Shown here: positions 1 through 6,797 of the stretch, one piece after another | Position numbering within the stretch: position 1 is the first letter of the stretch | How the letters are laid out: the number at the start of each line of letters is the position of its first letter | Translations under genes and position numbers: made by a program | Assembly: GCA_963661325.1 (NCBI GenBank) | Contig: CAVLBP010000042.1 | Location: 1-18,272, forward strand | Length of the DNA: 18,272 bases | Direction of reading: 5' to 3' | Source: Pararoseburia sp963661325 | GTDB taxonomy: Bacteria; Bacillota; Clostridia; Lachnospirales; Lachnospiraceae | The notes under the pieces: model-generated | What the model was told of the DNA's origin: nothing | The model's database searches: none | What the model saw: only the letters and a program-made list of their open reading frames with translations

Positions 1-331
1 GTGTATATACATGAAGAATTCTAGGGTCAATGTTAGGACAGGTCATCCCAACGTAAATATATAAAAGCACATTCACGGAAATCAACTGTTTTTGTTTTAA
101 GAAAATGCTTCGATGATCCGGACAGTATCGGTCAATAATGTCGTAGATGTCGTCAATAACCTCGTGCATGACCATCTGCATTTTTTCAAAATCTCCGTTG
201 AGAATGGCTTCCTGGATACTACTGAGTTGGTTGTATTCATTCAGAAGCATACGTTCATGTCTTAAAGAAAAAATATGCTTTTCCCGTTCTTTCTCATATA
301 AAAGAGAAGAATCATTTCGGTCGTGTTCCAT
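1..331 (-). CDS. AraC-family-like transcriptional regulator, N-terminal part (3' end cut by window edge)
   Basis: An open minus-strand frame runs 110 codons from an ATG at 331 to the window edge without a stop. A good ribosome site (AGGAG, complement of 341-345) lies about 9 bases before the ATG. The protein begins MEHDRNDSSLLYEKER and is soluble and rich in charged helix. It contains an AILNGDFEKMQ segment and then QKQLISVNVLLYIY...IDPRILHVYT, which resembles the stretch just before the DNA-binding domain in many Firmicutes AraC/YesN-type regulators (NGD..., then K..LIS.N.LL...P.YI..L...). The helix-turn-helix part itself would lie outside the window, so the family call is inference. It diverges from the GPH transporter, which fits a local regulator of sugar uptake. 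Confidence 0.6.
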   Translation of the reverse strand, partial: MEHDRNDSSLLYEKEREKHIFSLRHERMLLNEYNQLSSIQEAILNGDFEKMQMVMHEVIDDIYDIIDRYCPDHRSIFLKQKQLISVNVLLYIYVGMTCPNIDPRILHVYT

Positions 332-416
332 TTTGTATTTCTCCTGTGGCAGTTAAAGGTGTTTTTTTAGAGCATAATATATCATATGGGTAAATAGATT
401 GCAAGAAACCATAAAA

Positions 417-435
417 TTTGCGTTAAAATCGCAAA
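417..435. promoter_or_regulatory. Inverted repeat in the divergent AraC-like/GPH intergenic region
   Basis: TTTGCG, seven bases, then CGCAAA forms a perfect 6-7-6 dyad in the 204-base AT-rich gap (332-535) between the two divergent genes. A weak promoter (TTGCGT at 418-423, 17 bases, TACCAT at 441-446) overlaps it. Another -35-like TTTACA is at 460-465 without a convincing -10. The dyad is a plausible operator for the adjacent regulator or a global one. No other structure is evident in the gap. Confidence 0.4.
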
Positions 436-535
436 AATATTACCATACATGAACATAATTTTACAGAAATCCATGTGCTAAGATATGAGATATAAAAGCA
501 ATGGAGTATTCCATATATATTTAGGAGGTTTTACT

Positions 536-1936
536 ATGACAAAAGAGTCAAAAGAAGCCCGCAAGTTTGGGCTGAAAGACAAAATTGGCTATGCACTAGG
601 AGATGCGGGCAATGATTTTACACTCGTGATGTTGCAAAGCTATTTACTGGTATTCTATACGAAGGTATTGGGAGTAGAAGGAGCCATCATTGGAACGATG
701 TTCCTTGTTACAAAATTTGTGGATGCTTTTACAGACACAGCGATGGGACGAATCATTGACACACATACCGATAAAAATGGGGATCGTTTCAGACCGTGGA
801 TCAAGCGATTTGCCATTCCAGTTGTGGTATCCAGTGTTTTAATTTATAATACCTTGATTGTGGGCTGGCCAATGTGGGCAAAGGTAGCCTATGTATCAGT
901 TGTATATCTTATCTATGGTTCTATCTGCTATACCGGAATCAACATCCCTTATGGTGCTATGGCGGCTGTTATTTCCGCAGATCCAAAGGAGAAGACAAGT
1001 CTTTCTACCTTCCGATCCATTGGTGCCTTGATTGCTGCGATGGTATTAGGGGTCATAATTCCTATGGTTGTATATGACAAAGATGCAGCAGGAAACAGTG
1101 TTGTGATCCCATCCAGATTCCCTATGCTTGCTATTATTTTTGGTATGATAGCATTGCTGTGCTATTACCTGTGCTACAAGTGGACGACCGAGCGTATCCA
1201 TATACCAAACAAGGAACCGGAAAAAGGCGATTTATGGAAATCTGTAAAGACAGTCGTGAAGGATAGGGCAATTCTTTCTATTATCCTTATTAGTATTACG
1301 GTGGTTGCAGCGCAGGGGATTATTTCGTCTTTGAACCAGTATTTATTCCTTGATTATTTCAACAATACAAAACTACTTTCCCTAGCATCATTTGCAATGA
1401 TGGGATCCATGTTTATTATGGCACCATTTGCAACAAATTTAAGTAGTAAATTTGGAAAGAAGGAGATTAGTGTTGTTGGACTTGGCATTGCAACGGTTGC
1501 ATATCTTGTATGTTTTATCAGTAGAACGCACAATCCTATTTTTTATCTGATTGTAATGACGCTGTCATTTATGGGGGTGGGTCTCTTTTTTGTGATCAGT
1601 TGGTCCATGATCACAGATTGTATTGATAATTATTACATCGAGCATGGTGTAAGACAGGATGGAACGATATATGCTATGTATAGTTTCCTCAAAAAACTTG
1701 CCGGAGCGGTTACCGGTTCGATCGGTGCGTGGTCATTGACTTTGATCGGTTACGACAATACGGCTGCCACACAGACTACGGGAGTCAGCAGTTCGATTTT
1801 TAACATATCCGTAGGTGTTCCACTCATCTTTTTCGCGATAACATTCATCCTTATGGCATTTATGTATCCGATCAATAAAAAGAAAATCGATGACAATGCG
1901 CTCAAATTAAAAGAAATGATGGAGGCACAGAAATAA
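536..1936 (+). CDS. GPH-family (glycoside-pentoside-hexuronide) sugar:cation symporter
   Basis: This 466-residue integral membrane protein of MelB/GPH type should import a glycoside or (hexa)uronide together with Na+ or H+. The N-terminus has the family signature (DKIGYALGDAGNDF, then YLLVFYTKVLG). The first cytoplasmic loop carries the cation/sugar motif DTAMGRIIDTHTDKNGDRFRPW with its conserved Asp and Arg residues. About twelve hydrophobic segments and a charged central loop near residues 205-225 are visible. The start at 536 follows AGGAGG (523-528) at ideal spacing; the in-frame ATG at 485 has no ribosome site. The stop abuts the ATG of the CE15-like esterase with no gap, so the two are cotranscribed and probably handle the same sugar. 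The exact substrate cannot be read from the sequence; a glucuronate-containing compound is inferred from the esterase. Confidence 0.9.
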   Translation: MTKESKEARKFGLKDKIGYALGDAGNDFTLVMLQSYLLVFYTKVLGVEGAIIGTMFLVTKFVDAFTDTAMGRIIDTHTDKNGDRFRPWIKRFAIPVVVSSVLIYNTLIVGWPMWAKVAYVSVVYLIYGSICYTGINIPYGAMAAVISADPKEKTSLSTFRSIGALIAAMVLGVIIPMVVYDKDAAGNSVVIPSRFPMLAIIFGMIALLCYYLCYKWTTERIHIPNKEPEKGDLWKSVKTVVKDRAILSIILISITVVAAQGIISSLNQYLFLDYFNNTKLLSLASFAMMGSMFIMAPFATNLSSKFGKKEISVVGLGIATVAYLVCFISRTHNPIFYLIVMTLSFMGVGLFFVISWSMITDCIDNYYIEHGVRQDGTIYAMYSFLKKLAGAVTGSIGAWSLTLIGYDNTAATQTTGVSSSIFNISVGVPLIFFAITFILMAFMYPINKKKIDDNALKLKEMMEAQK

Positions 1937-3145
1937 ATGGTAGAGAATTTACCACAGGTCCCAGATGTCCTTGCAGGTTGTTCATCCGTGGAAGCATGGG
2001 AGAAAAGAAGAAAAGATCTGATTGAGATGTTTGCAAACTTAGCATATGGAAAACGTCCGGATATTCCCTATGAAGTATCTTGGAGCGAAGAAGTAAAGGA
2101 AGAAATTCCAGAATTGGCAGCTAGGCATATTCGGACGAAGATCACGGTCAAGACGGATCTGGGAGTGCATACATTTCCGCTATATGCGTATATTCCAGAG
2201 CAAGTGAAGGCTACAGCAATATTAATCTGTAGCCAGTCAAGAAATCCTTCGCCAAATCTCCTGCCGCCCGGTATGTGCGAAGATGGGGAAGATATCCGAC
2301 AGTTTATGATGCGGCATTTCCAGGAATTTCAGGTCAAGATAACACCGGAAGAAATACAGGAAGTCCTAAGTGCAGGTGGACCTGTTCCTTTAGATATGGA
2401 TAAAGATTATGACAATGAACATTGGCCGGTCCGGAAAATGATGCAAGAAGGTTTGGCAATGTTTGGATTTTATGCAACAGATGCGGAGGCAGATGATGCG
2501 CAGAACTATCCATCAAAACTGGGAAAAATATTTGGAACATCCAAGGAACGCAAAGAAAATGAATGGGGACTTCTTTCCGTATGGGCTTTTGCGGCAAGTT
2601 GTGTTATGGATTATGTAAGTGCTGAGTTTGCTGATCTTGTTAAAATCGGAAAGTTTGCAGTGCTTGGTCATAGCAGATGCGGAAAAGCGGCTTTATGGTG
2701 TGGCGTAAATGATGAGCGGTTTACCATGACCATGCCGAATGGTTCCGGCTGTTGTGGAGCCGCGCTTAGCAGAGGAAAAACCGGTGAAAATCTTGCAGCT
2801 ATCAATGCCGTCTTTCCGCATTGGTTTGCGCCGGCATACCGGCAGTTTGGCACGAAGGTAGAATGCCTTCCTTTTGACCAGCATGAACTTCTTGCCTGCC
2901 TTGCACCGAGAAAACTTCATGTGGGCAGTGGGAGTTTAGATGCCTGGTCAGATCCGGAAGGGGAGCATTACGCAACCTATCTAGCGGGCAAAGTATGGGA
3001 ATTGTATGGAAACGGTGGACAAATCGAGTCGGAAATGCCAATGGAGGGTGAAAAGCAGGCAAATGGTGCCGTCAGTTATCATCTAAGAAAGGGTCCACAT
3101 AAACTGGAGTCTTTTGACTGGAAGTGTATGATGGAAGAAATGTAA
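1937..3145 (+). CDS. CE15-like (glucuronoyl esterase-type) alpha/beta hydrolase, cytoplasmic
   Basis: The 402-residue protein has an alpha/beta-hydrolase layout matching carbohydrate esterase family 15. The nucleophile elbow is GHSRCGKAALW (Ser246). It is followed by NGSGCCGAALSRGKTGE and PHWFAPAYRQF (residues 268-304), then the DQHELLACLAPR and SGSLDAWSDPEGE segments, and a C-terminal catalytic His388 in GPHKLESFDW. D335 or D339 is a candidate acid. CE15 enzymes cleave esters of (4-O-methyl)glucuronic acid. No signal peptide is present (MVENLPQVPDVLAG), so it acts inside the cell, unlike the secreted lignocellulose enzymes. Its ATG follows the transporter stop directly, and the ribosome site is GGAGG (1920-1924) within the transporter end. 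I infer that it de-esterifies a small uronate ester brought in by the GPH symporter. A related uncharacterised esterase clade is the alternative. Confidence 0.72.
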   Translation: MVENLPQVPDVLAGCSSVEAWEKRRKDLIEMFANLAYGKRPDIPYEVSWSEEVKEEIPELAARHIRTKITVKTDLGVHTFPLYAYIPEQVKATAILICSQSRNPSPNLLPPGMCEDGEDIRQFMMRHFQEFQVKITPEEIQEVLSAGGPVPLDMDKDYDNEHWPVRKMMQEGLAMFGFYATDAEADDAQNYPSKLGKIFGTSKERKENEWGLLSVWAFAASCVMDYVSAEFADLVKIGKFAVLGHSRCGKAALWCGVNDERFTMTMPNGSGCCGAALSRGKTGENLAAINAVFPHWFAPAYRQFGTKVECLPFDQHELLACLAPRKLHVGSGSLDAWSDPEGEHYATYLAGKVWELYGNGGQIESEMPMEGEKQANGAVSYHLRKGPHKLESFDWKCMMEEM

Positions 3146-3158
3146 TAAATATCAGGAC

Positions 3159-3190
3159 AAAATGAGACTTCTACCGAGGTCTCATTTTTG
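3159..3190 (+). terminator. Intrinsic terminator after the GPH-CE15 operon
   Basis: AAAATGAGAC (3159-3168) pairs perfectly with GTCTCATTTT (3179-3188) around a 10-base loop and ends in a T run. It starts 13 bases after the esterase stop. Confidence 0.8.
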
Positions 3191-3352
3191 TATTTGACGG
3201 AGTTCTTTTCCGGCATCCTGCTACTGCTTGCCATTGCCTACTTTGTTAGCGTACGTTCTGGGAAAAAGAAAGTGGTCGCATCAGTTTTGATCTTTGCTCT
3301 ATGCTGCGGTTTTGGATGGTCTGATCCAATCTATTTGATCAGATTGCTATAG
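3188..3352 (+). pseudogene. Fragment encoding the C-terminal end of a two-helix membrane protein (remnant or TTG-start small ORF)
   Basis: In the frame ending with TAG at 3350-3352 lies a convincing membrane sequence of 54 codons: LYLTEFFSGILLLLAIAYF, a basic turn (RSGKKK), then VVASVLIFALCCGFGW and a short tail. No ATG occurs between the previous in-frame stop (3146) and this stretch. A TTG at 3188 is preceded by GAGGT (3176-3180), so a non-standard start is conceivable. However, that ribosome site lies inside the upstream terminator hairpin. The two-helix hairpin with an inter-helix basic cluster looks like real former coding sequence, and I favour a decayed gene whose 5' part was lost. Its end overlaps the end of the convergent MerR-like gene by 22 bases. 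I do not recognise the family. Confidence 0.4.
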
Positions 3353-3720
3353 TATTCTGTCTTTCCGCTTAGAACATCATCATAGAAGTTTTGCTTCCGA
3401 TCGATATAGGCGACTGCTTCTTGCAGATCTGCTATGGATTGGAGCAGGGCTTCTTTTTTATTTGCCAGAATGACTTTCCTCTGTGGGATGGTGTCTTTGC
3501 CTTCCAAACATAGGGCAAGGTATTCTTTCATTTCAGCAATGCTCATACCGCAATTTTTCAGACAAGTCAGGCTCTGGATCCATTTGATATCATGATCATC
3601 AAAGACGCGATAATTCCGCTTATCTCGTTTGACATTAGGGACCAGACCTTCGTTACAGTAAAATTTAAGATTTTCATAAGTCATGTTTGTTAAGGCACAG
3701 GCTTCTTTCATAGAATACAT
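3331..3720 (-). CDS. MerR-family regulator, AdhR/NmlR-like (carbonyl/electrophile sensing type)
   Basis: The 129-residue protein opens with a MerR winged helix-turn-helix (YSMKEACALTNMTYENLKFYCNEGL, then RNYRVFDDHDIKWIQSL). A dimerisation helix follows around residues 75-113. No large effector domain is present, as in the short AdhR/NmlR branch. Cys53 in SLTCLKNCGMSI sits at the position of the reactive Cys52 known for AdhR and NmlR, and Cys57 and Cys71 are also present. MerR proteins bind between the -35 and -10 elements and untwist over-long promoters. The divergent aldo/keto reductase promoter has precisely such a site (3750-3780), so this gene very likely controls it and itself. The start at 3720 follows an AAGGATG ribosome site. 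Sensing of aldehydes or similar electrophiles is inferred from Cys53 and the reductase neighbours. Confidence 0.88.
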   Translation of the reverse strand: MYSMKEACALTNMTYENLKFYCNEGLVPNVKRDKRNYRVFDDHDIKWIQSLTCLKNCGMSIAEMKEYLALCLEGKDTIPQRKVILANKKEALLQSIADLQEAVAYIDRKQNFYDDVLSGKTEYYSNLIK

Positions 3721-3749
3721 GATCAGTCATCCTTTTTTGAAATTAAATA

Positions 3750-3780
3750 TTGACCGGTAGTAACTACCGAGTGATAGAAT
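3750..3780 (+). promoter_or_regulatory. MerR-type promoter and operator of the aldo/keto reductase operon
   Basis: TTGACC (3750-3755) and TAGAAT (3775-3780) are separated by 19 bases, the over-long spacer characteristic of MerR-activated promoters. The spacer carries a perfect dyad CGGTAGT-A-ACTACCG (3755-3769). Transcription would start near 3787, about 39 bases before the reductase ATG. Confidence 0.85.
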
Positions 3781-3825
3781 CATAGCGTAGAAACAAAGTA
3801 TAGTCAAGAGAAAGGACAGGATATC

Positions 3826-4713
3826 ATGGAATATGTAACTTTAAATAATGGTGTAAAAATGCCAATCTTAGGCTATGGAGTGTATCAGGTGGCAAAAGAG
3901 GAATGTGAGCGATGTGTCTTAGATGCCTTAAAAGTCGGATACCGCGCGATCGATACCGCACAGAGTTATTTTAATGAAGAAGAAGTAGGAAATGCGATCG
4001 TAAAGTCAGGCATTCCAAGAGAAAAAATTTTCCTCACGACAAAGGTGTGGATCGAGCATTATGGATATGAGGAAGCAAAGAAGTCCGTACTGGAATCCAT
4101 GAAAAAGTTAAAAACGGATTATCTGGATCTTGTGCTCTTGCACCAGCCATTCGCAGATGCTTATGGAGCCTATCGAGCCTTGGAGGATCTTTATGAGGAA
4201 GGTAAGATCAGAGCCATTGGAATTTCTAATTTCTATGTAGACCGTATGGTTGATTTTGCAGCCTTCAATCGCATCAAGCCGATGGTCAATCAGGTAGAGA
4301 CGCATATCTTTAACCAGCAGAAAAAAATGAAGGAATACGCCGATAAGTACGACATCCAACTGGAAGCGTGGGCTCCGTTTGGCGAGGGTAGAGGAGGTAC
4401 ATTTGATAACCCTGTCATTGCAGAGATTGGACAAAAGTATGGAAAGACACCGGCACAGGTTATGCTCCGCTGGCATATACAAAGAGGCGTGGTCGTGATT
4501 CCGAAGTCAATCCATGTGGAAAGAATGGAAGAAAACTTTAATGTATTTGACTTTAAACTTTCGGACGAAGATATGAAACAGATCGCAGATCTGGATAAGG
4601 CAGAGAGTTCCTTCTTCTCACATCAGGATCCAAAGATGGTGGAATGGTTTGTACAGATGGTCGAAGAGAGAAAGAACAACCATGACTCTTCCAAGGAAAA
4701 GAAGAACTGGTAA
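3826..4713 (+). CDS. NADPH-dependent aldo/keto reductase
   Basis: The 295-residue protein is a full-length aldo/keto reductase (TIM barrel) expected to reduce aldehydes or ketones to alcohols with NADPH in the cytoplasm. The catalytic tetrad is complete: Asp43 and Tyr48 in AIDTAQSYFNEEEVG, Lys73 in LTTKVWIEHYG, and His106 in LVLLHQPF. The second signature (EEGKIRAIGISNF) and the cofactor motif IPKSIHVERMEENF are present, as is NQVE for substrate-face contacts. The closest general type is the bacterial AKR5-like group (2,5-diketogluconate reductase/YvgN-like); physiological substrates there are often methylglyoxal-type carbonyls. The ribosome site AAAGGACAGGA precedes the ATG. It is the first gene under the MerR-type promoter at 3750-3780, which supports an inducible carbonyl-detoxification role. 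Confidence 0.93.
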   Translation: MEYVTLNNGVKMPILGYGVYQVAKEECERCVLDALKVGYRAIDTAQSYFNEEEVGNAIVKSGIPREKIFLTTKVWIEHYGYEEAKKSVLESMKKLKTDYLDLVLLHQPFADAYGAYRALEDLYEEGKIRAIGISNFYVDRMVDFAAFNRIKPMVNQVETHIFNQQKKMKEYADKYDIQLEAWAPFGEGRGGTFDNPVIAEIGQKYGKTPAQVMLRWHIQRGVVVIPKSIHVERMEENFNVFDFKLSDEDMKQIADLDKAESSFFSHQDPKMVEWFVQMVEERKNNHDSSKEKKNW

Positions 4714-4763
4714 GAAAGATGATATTCTTAGAAAAATGTACTTCATAAAGTACCAGAATGACG

Positions 4764-4792
4764 TTGTATTTGCTAATGCACAAGCGTAGAAT
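4764..4792 (+). promoter_or_regulatory. Candidate sigma-A promoter for the flavoprotein gene
   Basis: TTGTAT (4764-4769), 17 bases, TAGAAT (4787-4792) lies in the 114-base gap after the aldo/keto reductase. Transcription would start near 4799, leaving a leader of about 30 bases before the ATG at 4828. No terminator separates the two genes, so read-through from the MerR-controlled promoter is also likely. Confidence 0.5.
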
Positions 4793-4827
4793 GAGTGGCG
4801 AATAAAAAAGAAAAGAGATGGGATTTT

Positions 4828-5517
4828 ATGAAGATTACATTAATTCATGGACAGAACCACAAGGGCTCGACCTATCATGTAGCAAGGATTTTAGCAGAGA
4901 AAATAGGCGGAGAGATCACGGAGATCGTCCTACCACGCGATTTTGATAAAATGTGCGTCGGCTGTTCCCAGTGCATCAAAAAGGACGAGAAACTGTGCCC
5001 GCATTATGAGAAACTGGCACCGATCACAGAGGCGATCGATGCAGCAGACCTTCTGATCTTTGAAAGCCCGGTTTATGTTTACCATGTGACTTCTGCCATG
5101 AAGGCATTGCTGGAACATTATGGATGGCGCTGGATCATGCACCGCCCGGAGGAGAGCATGTTCAAAAAGCAGATGGTCTGTATCGCGACTGCGGCAGGCG
5201 GCGGGCAAAAGAACACCTGTCAGGATATGGCGGACAGTGCCGCTTATTGGGGTGTGGCTAAGACCTATAAGTATGGTATCGCCGTTCGCGCTATGAAGTG
5301 GGAAGACGTGACGGCAAAGACCAAGGAAAAGATCGAGCGCGATATGGATGCGCTTGCATCCAAGATCAAAGCCAACCAGGGCAGGGTAAAGCCACCTTTA
5401 AAGACAAGGATCTTTTTCCCGGTCATGTCTATGGTCTTAAAGAAGCGCCCGGACAGTGTGGATGCAAAATACTGGAAGGAAAAAGGCTGGCTGGACGGTA
5501 AGCGTCCTTGGAAATAG
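4828..5517 (+). CDS. Flavodoxin-fold NAD(P)H-dependent oxidoreductase with iron-sulfur flavoprotein (Isf)-like cysteine motif
   Basis: The 229-residue protein belongs to the NADPH-dependent FMN reductase / flavodoxin superfamily. The FMN phosphate loop is HGQNHKGSTYHVA near the N-terminus, and the isoalloxazine-side motif is ESPVYVYHVTSAMKALLEHYGW. A compact cluster Cys43-x2-Cys46-x2-Cys49-x7-Cys57 fits the CX2CX2CX4-7C motif that binds a 4Fe-4S cluster in archaeal/bacterial Isf proteins. Many bacterial homologues keep only some of these cysteines, so cluster binding is not certain. The C-terminal extension (about residues 170-229) is basic and hydrophobic. The start at 4828 is chosen because the upstream in-frame GTG at 4795 would precede the likely transcription start. 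Its position between two aldo/keto reductases suggests reduction of quinones, nitro compounds or other electrophiles. Confidence 0.82.
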   Translation: MKITLIHGQNHKGSTYHVARILAEKIGGEITEIVLPRDFDKMCVGCSQCIKKDEKLCPHYEKLAPITEAIDAADLLIFESPVYVYHVTSAMKALLEHYGWRWIMHRPEESMFKKQMVCIATAAGGGQKNTCQDMADSAAYWGVAKTYKYGIAVRAMKWEDVTAKTKEKIERDMDALASKIKANQGRVKPPLKTRIFFPVMSMVLKKRPDSVDAKYWKEKGWLDGKRPWK

Positions 5518-5595
5518 GGATTGACGGCGCCCCGGCTTTGCGTGTTAAATATACATAGGGAATACACATAAGTAGATGGTAAAGGAGATGGGACA

Positions 5596-6708
5596 ATGGA
5601 TGGAGTAAAGAAGAATTTTGGATTTGGCTGTATGCGCCTTCCTATGAAAGACGGAGAGGTTGATATTGCACAGACCAATCAGATGGTCGATCTGTTTTTG
5701 GCAGAGGGCTTCAACTATTTTGATACGGCACATGGATATTTGGACGGCAAGAGTGAAAAGGCACTAAAGACCTGCCTGAGCGATCGTCATAACCGCAGTG
5801 AATTTATCCTGACCAACAAACTGACCAATTTTTATTTCAAGTCAGAAGCGGATATCCGCCCATTCTTTGAGCAGCAGTTAAAGGATTGCGGCGTTAGTTA
5901 TTTTGACTATTATCTTATGCATGCACAGAATGCAGAGATCTTTGAGTTTTTCAAGAAAAACCGTGCTTATGAGACGGCATTTGCTTTAAAAGAAGAAGGA
6001 AAGGTGCGCCATGTCGGCATTTCCTTCCATGACAAGGCGGAGGTTCTGGATCAGATCCTGACCGAGTATCCACAGATTGAGGTCGTACAGATCCAGTTCA
6101 ACTATGTAGATTACAATGATCCGGCAGTAGAGAGCCGCAAGTGCTACGAAGTCTGCCGCAAGCACAAGAAGCCGGTATTGGTTATGGAACCGGTCAAGGG
6201 AGGCAATCTGGTCAATCTTCCGGCAGAGGCAAAACAGGTCATCGATGATCTGCATGGCGGCTCACCGGCAAGTTATGCTATCCGTTTTGCGGCAGGCTTT
6301 GAGGGTATCGCTATGGTACTTTCCGGTATGAGCACCTTAGAGCAGATGCAGGAAAATCTGAGTTTCATGAAGGACTTTAAGCCACTGGATGAGACAGAGC
6401 ACGCAGCCATTAAAAAAGTGCAGGAGATCTTCAACAACAAGAATCTGATCCCTTGTACGGCTTGCCATTACTGTACCGCAGGCTGTCCAAAGCAGATCCG
6501 CATTCCGGATCTCTTTGCAACCTTAAATTCCAAGCAGATCCATCATGACTGGAATGCAGATTATTATTATGGTGTCTATACATCAGACAATAATAAGGCA
6601 TCTGATTGTATCAAGTGTGGAAAATGTGAGAAGGCATGCCCACAGCACTTAGAGATCCGCAAACTTTTGCAGGATGTTGCGGCTGAGTTTGAAAAACAGT
6701 CGGCATAA
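5596..6708 (+). CDS. Aldo/keto reductase with C-terminal 2x[4Fe-4S] ferredoxin domain
   Basis: The 370-residue protein joins an aldo/keto reductase barrel (about residues 1-275) to a ferredoxin-like tail, an architecture common in anaerobes (COG1453 type). The barrel starts FGFGCMRLPMKDG and has FDTAHGYLDGKSE (Asp43, Tyr48), a Lys in LTNKLTNF (Lys75) and His109 in YYLMHAQN. Two complete cluster motifs follow: Cys287-x2-Cys290-x2-Cys293-x3-Cys297 and Cys338-x2-Cys341-x2-Cys344-x3-Cys348, each ending Cys-Pro. The domain pairing suggests electrons from ferredoxin or NAD(P)H are used for carbonyl reduction, or the reverse; the physiological substrate is not known for this class. The ribosome site AAAGGAGATG precedes the ATG. 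The 78-base gap after the flavoprotein gene holds no terminator, so it probably shares that operon. Confidence 0.92.
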   Translation: MDGVKKNFGFGCMRLPMKDGEVDIAQTNQMVDLFLAEGFNYFDTAHGYLDGKSEKALKTCLSDRHNRSEFILTNKLTNFYFKSEADIRPFFEQQLKDCGVSYFDYYLMHAQNAEIFEFFKKNRAYETAFALKEEGKVRHVGISFHDKAEVLDQILTEYPQIEVVQIQFNYVDYNDPAVESRKCYEVCRKHKKPVLVMEPVKGGNLVNLPAEAKQVIDDLHGGSPASYAIRFAAGFEGIAMVLSGMSTLEQMQENLSFMKDFKPLDETEHAAIKKVQEIFNNKNLIPCTACHYCTAGCPKQIRIPDLFATLNSKQIHHDWNADYYYGVYTSDNNKASDCIKCGKCEKACPQHLEIRKLLQDVAAEFEKQSA

Positions 6709-6717
6709 ATCTTTTTG

Positions 6718-6735
6718 TTTAGAATTTATTTAGAA
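6718..6735 (+). repeat. TTTAGAA-N4-TTTAGAA direct repeat, candidate response-regulator box before the kinase gene
   Basis: Two exact TTTAGAA copies at 6718-6724 and 6729-6735 are spaced 11 bases start to start. This is the usual pitch of OmpR/PhoB-type response-regulator half-sites on one DNA face. The same heptamer at the same pitch recurs before popT (8990-9029). The second copy ends exactly 30 bases before TATCAT (6766). Confidence 0.65.
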
Positions 6736-6797
6736 AAAGCACCTCTTTTATTTACATCTGACATTTATCATGGTGTAATGAAAAAGAGGTGTTTTTT
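6734..6797 (+). promoter_or_regulatory. Long hairpin that captures the kinase ribosome site, with promoter elements in or near its loop
   Basis: AAAAAGCACCTCTTTT (6734-6749) pairs with AAAAGAGGTGTTTTTT (6782-6797), with one G-T pair, around a 32-base loop. The right arm contains the ribosome site AGAGGTG of the kinase gene and ends in six T's directly before its ATG (6798). It can therefore act as an intrinsic terminator or as a ribosome-site mask on read-through RNA. The loop contains TATCAT (6766-6771), 30 bases after the TTTAGAA repeat. It also contains a possible sigma-A pair, TTTACA (6751-6756), 17 bases, TGTAAT (6774-6779). RNA begun from either would lack the left arm. Confidence 0.6.

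Noticed and set aside
147..356. 69-codon plus-strand open frame at the left end
   Set aside because: It is the complement of the AraC-like regulator, which has the ribosome site and a sensible protein; this frame is Ser/Cys-rich with none.
4738..4753. GTACTT-cata-AAGTAC hairpin after the aldo/keto reductase
   Set aside because: Only a 6-base-pair AT-rich stem with no T run, so not supported as a terminator.
4795..4828. GTG start 11 codons upstream for the flavoprotein
   Set aside because: It lies immediately after a likely -10 (4787-4792), so it would precede the RNA start, and the flavodoxin fold begins at the ATG 4828.
5521..5551. TTGACG with a -10-like TTAAAT or TAAATA before the ferredoxin reductase
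   Set aside because: Spacing of 18-19 bases with weak hexamers and no dyad; too poor to call a promoter.
5265..5678. 137-codon minus-strand open frame
   Set aside because: It overlaps the flavoprotein end and the ferredoxin-reductase start in antisense; composition is that of a shadow frame.
6751..6779. TTTACA-17-TGTAAT as the sole kinase promoter
   Set aside because: Not rejected outright, but TATCAT at 6766 matches the 30-base geometry seen before popT better, and TGTAAT would leave a leader of only about 12 bases; kept as an alternative.
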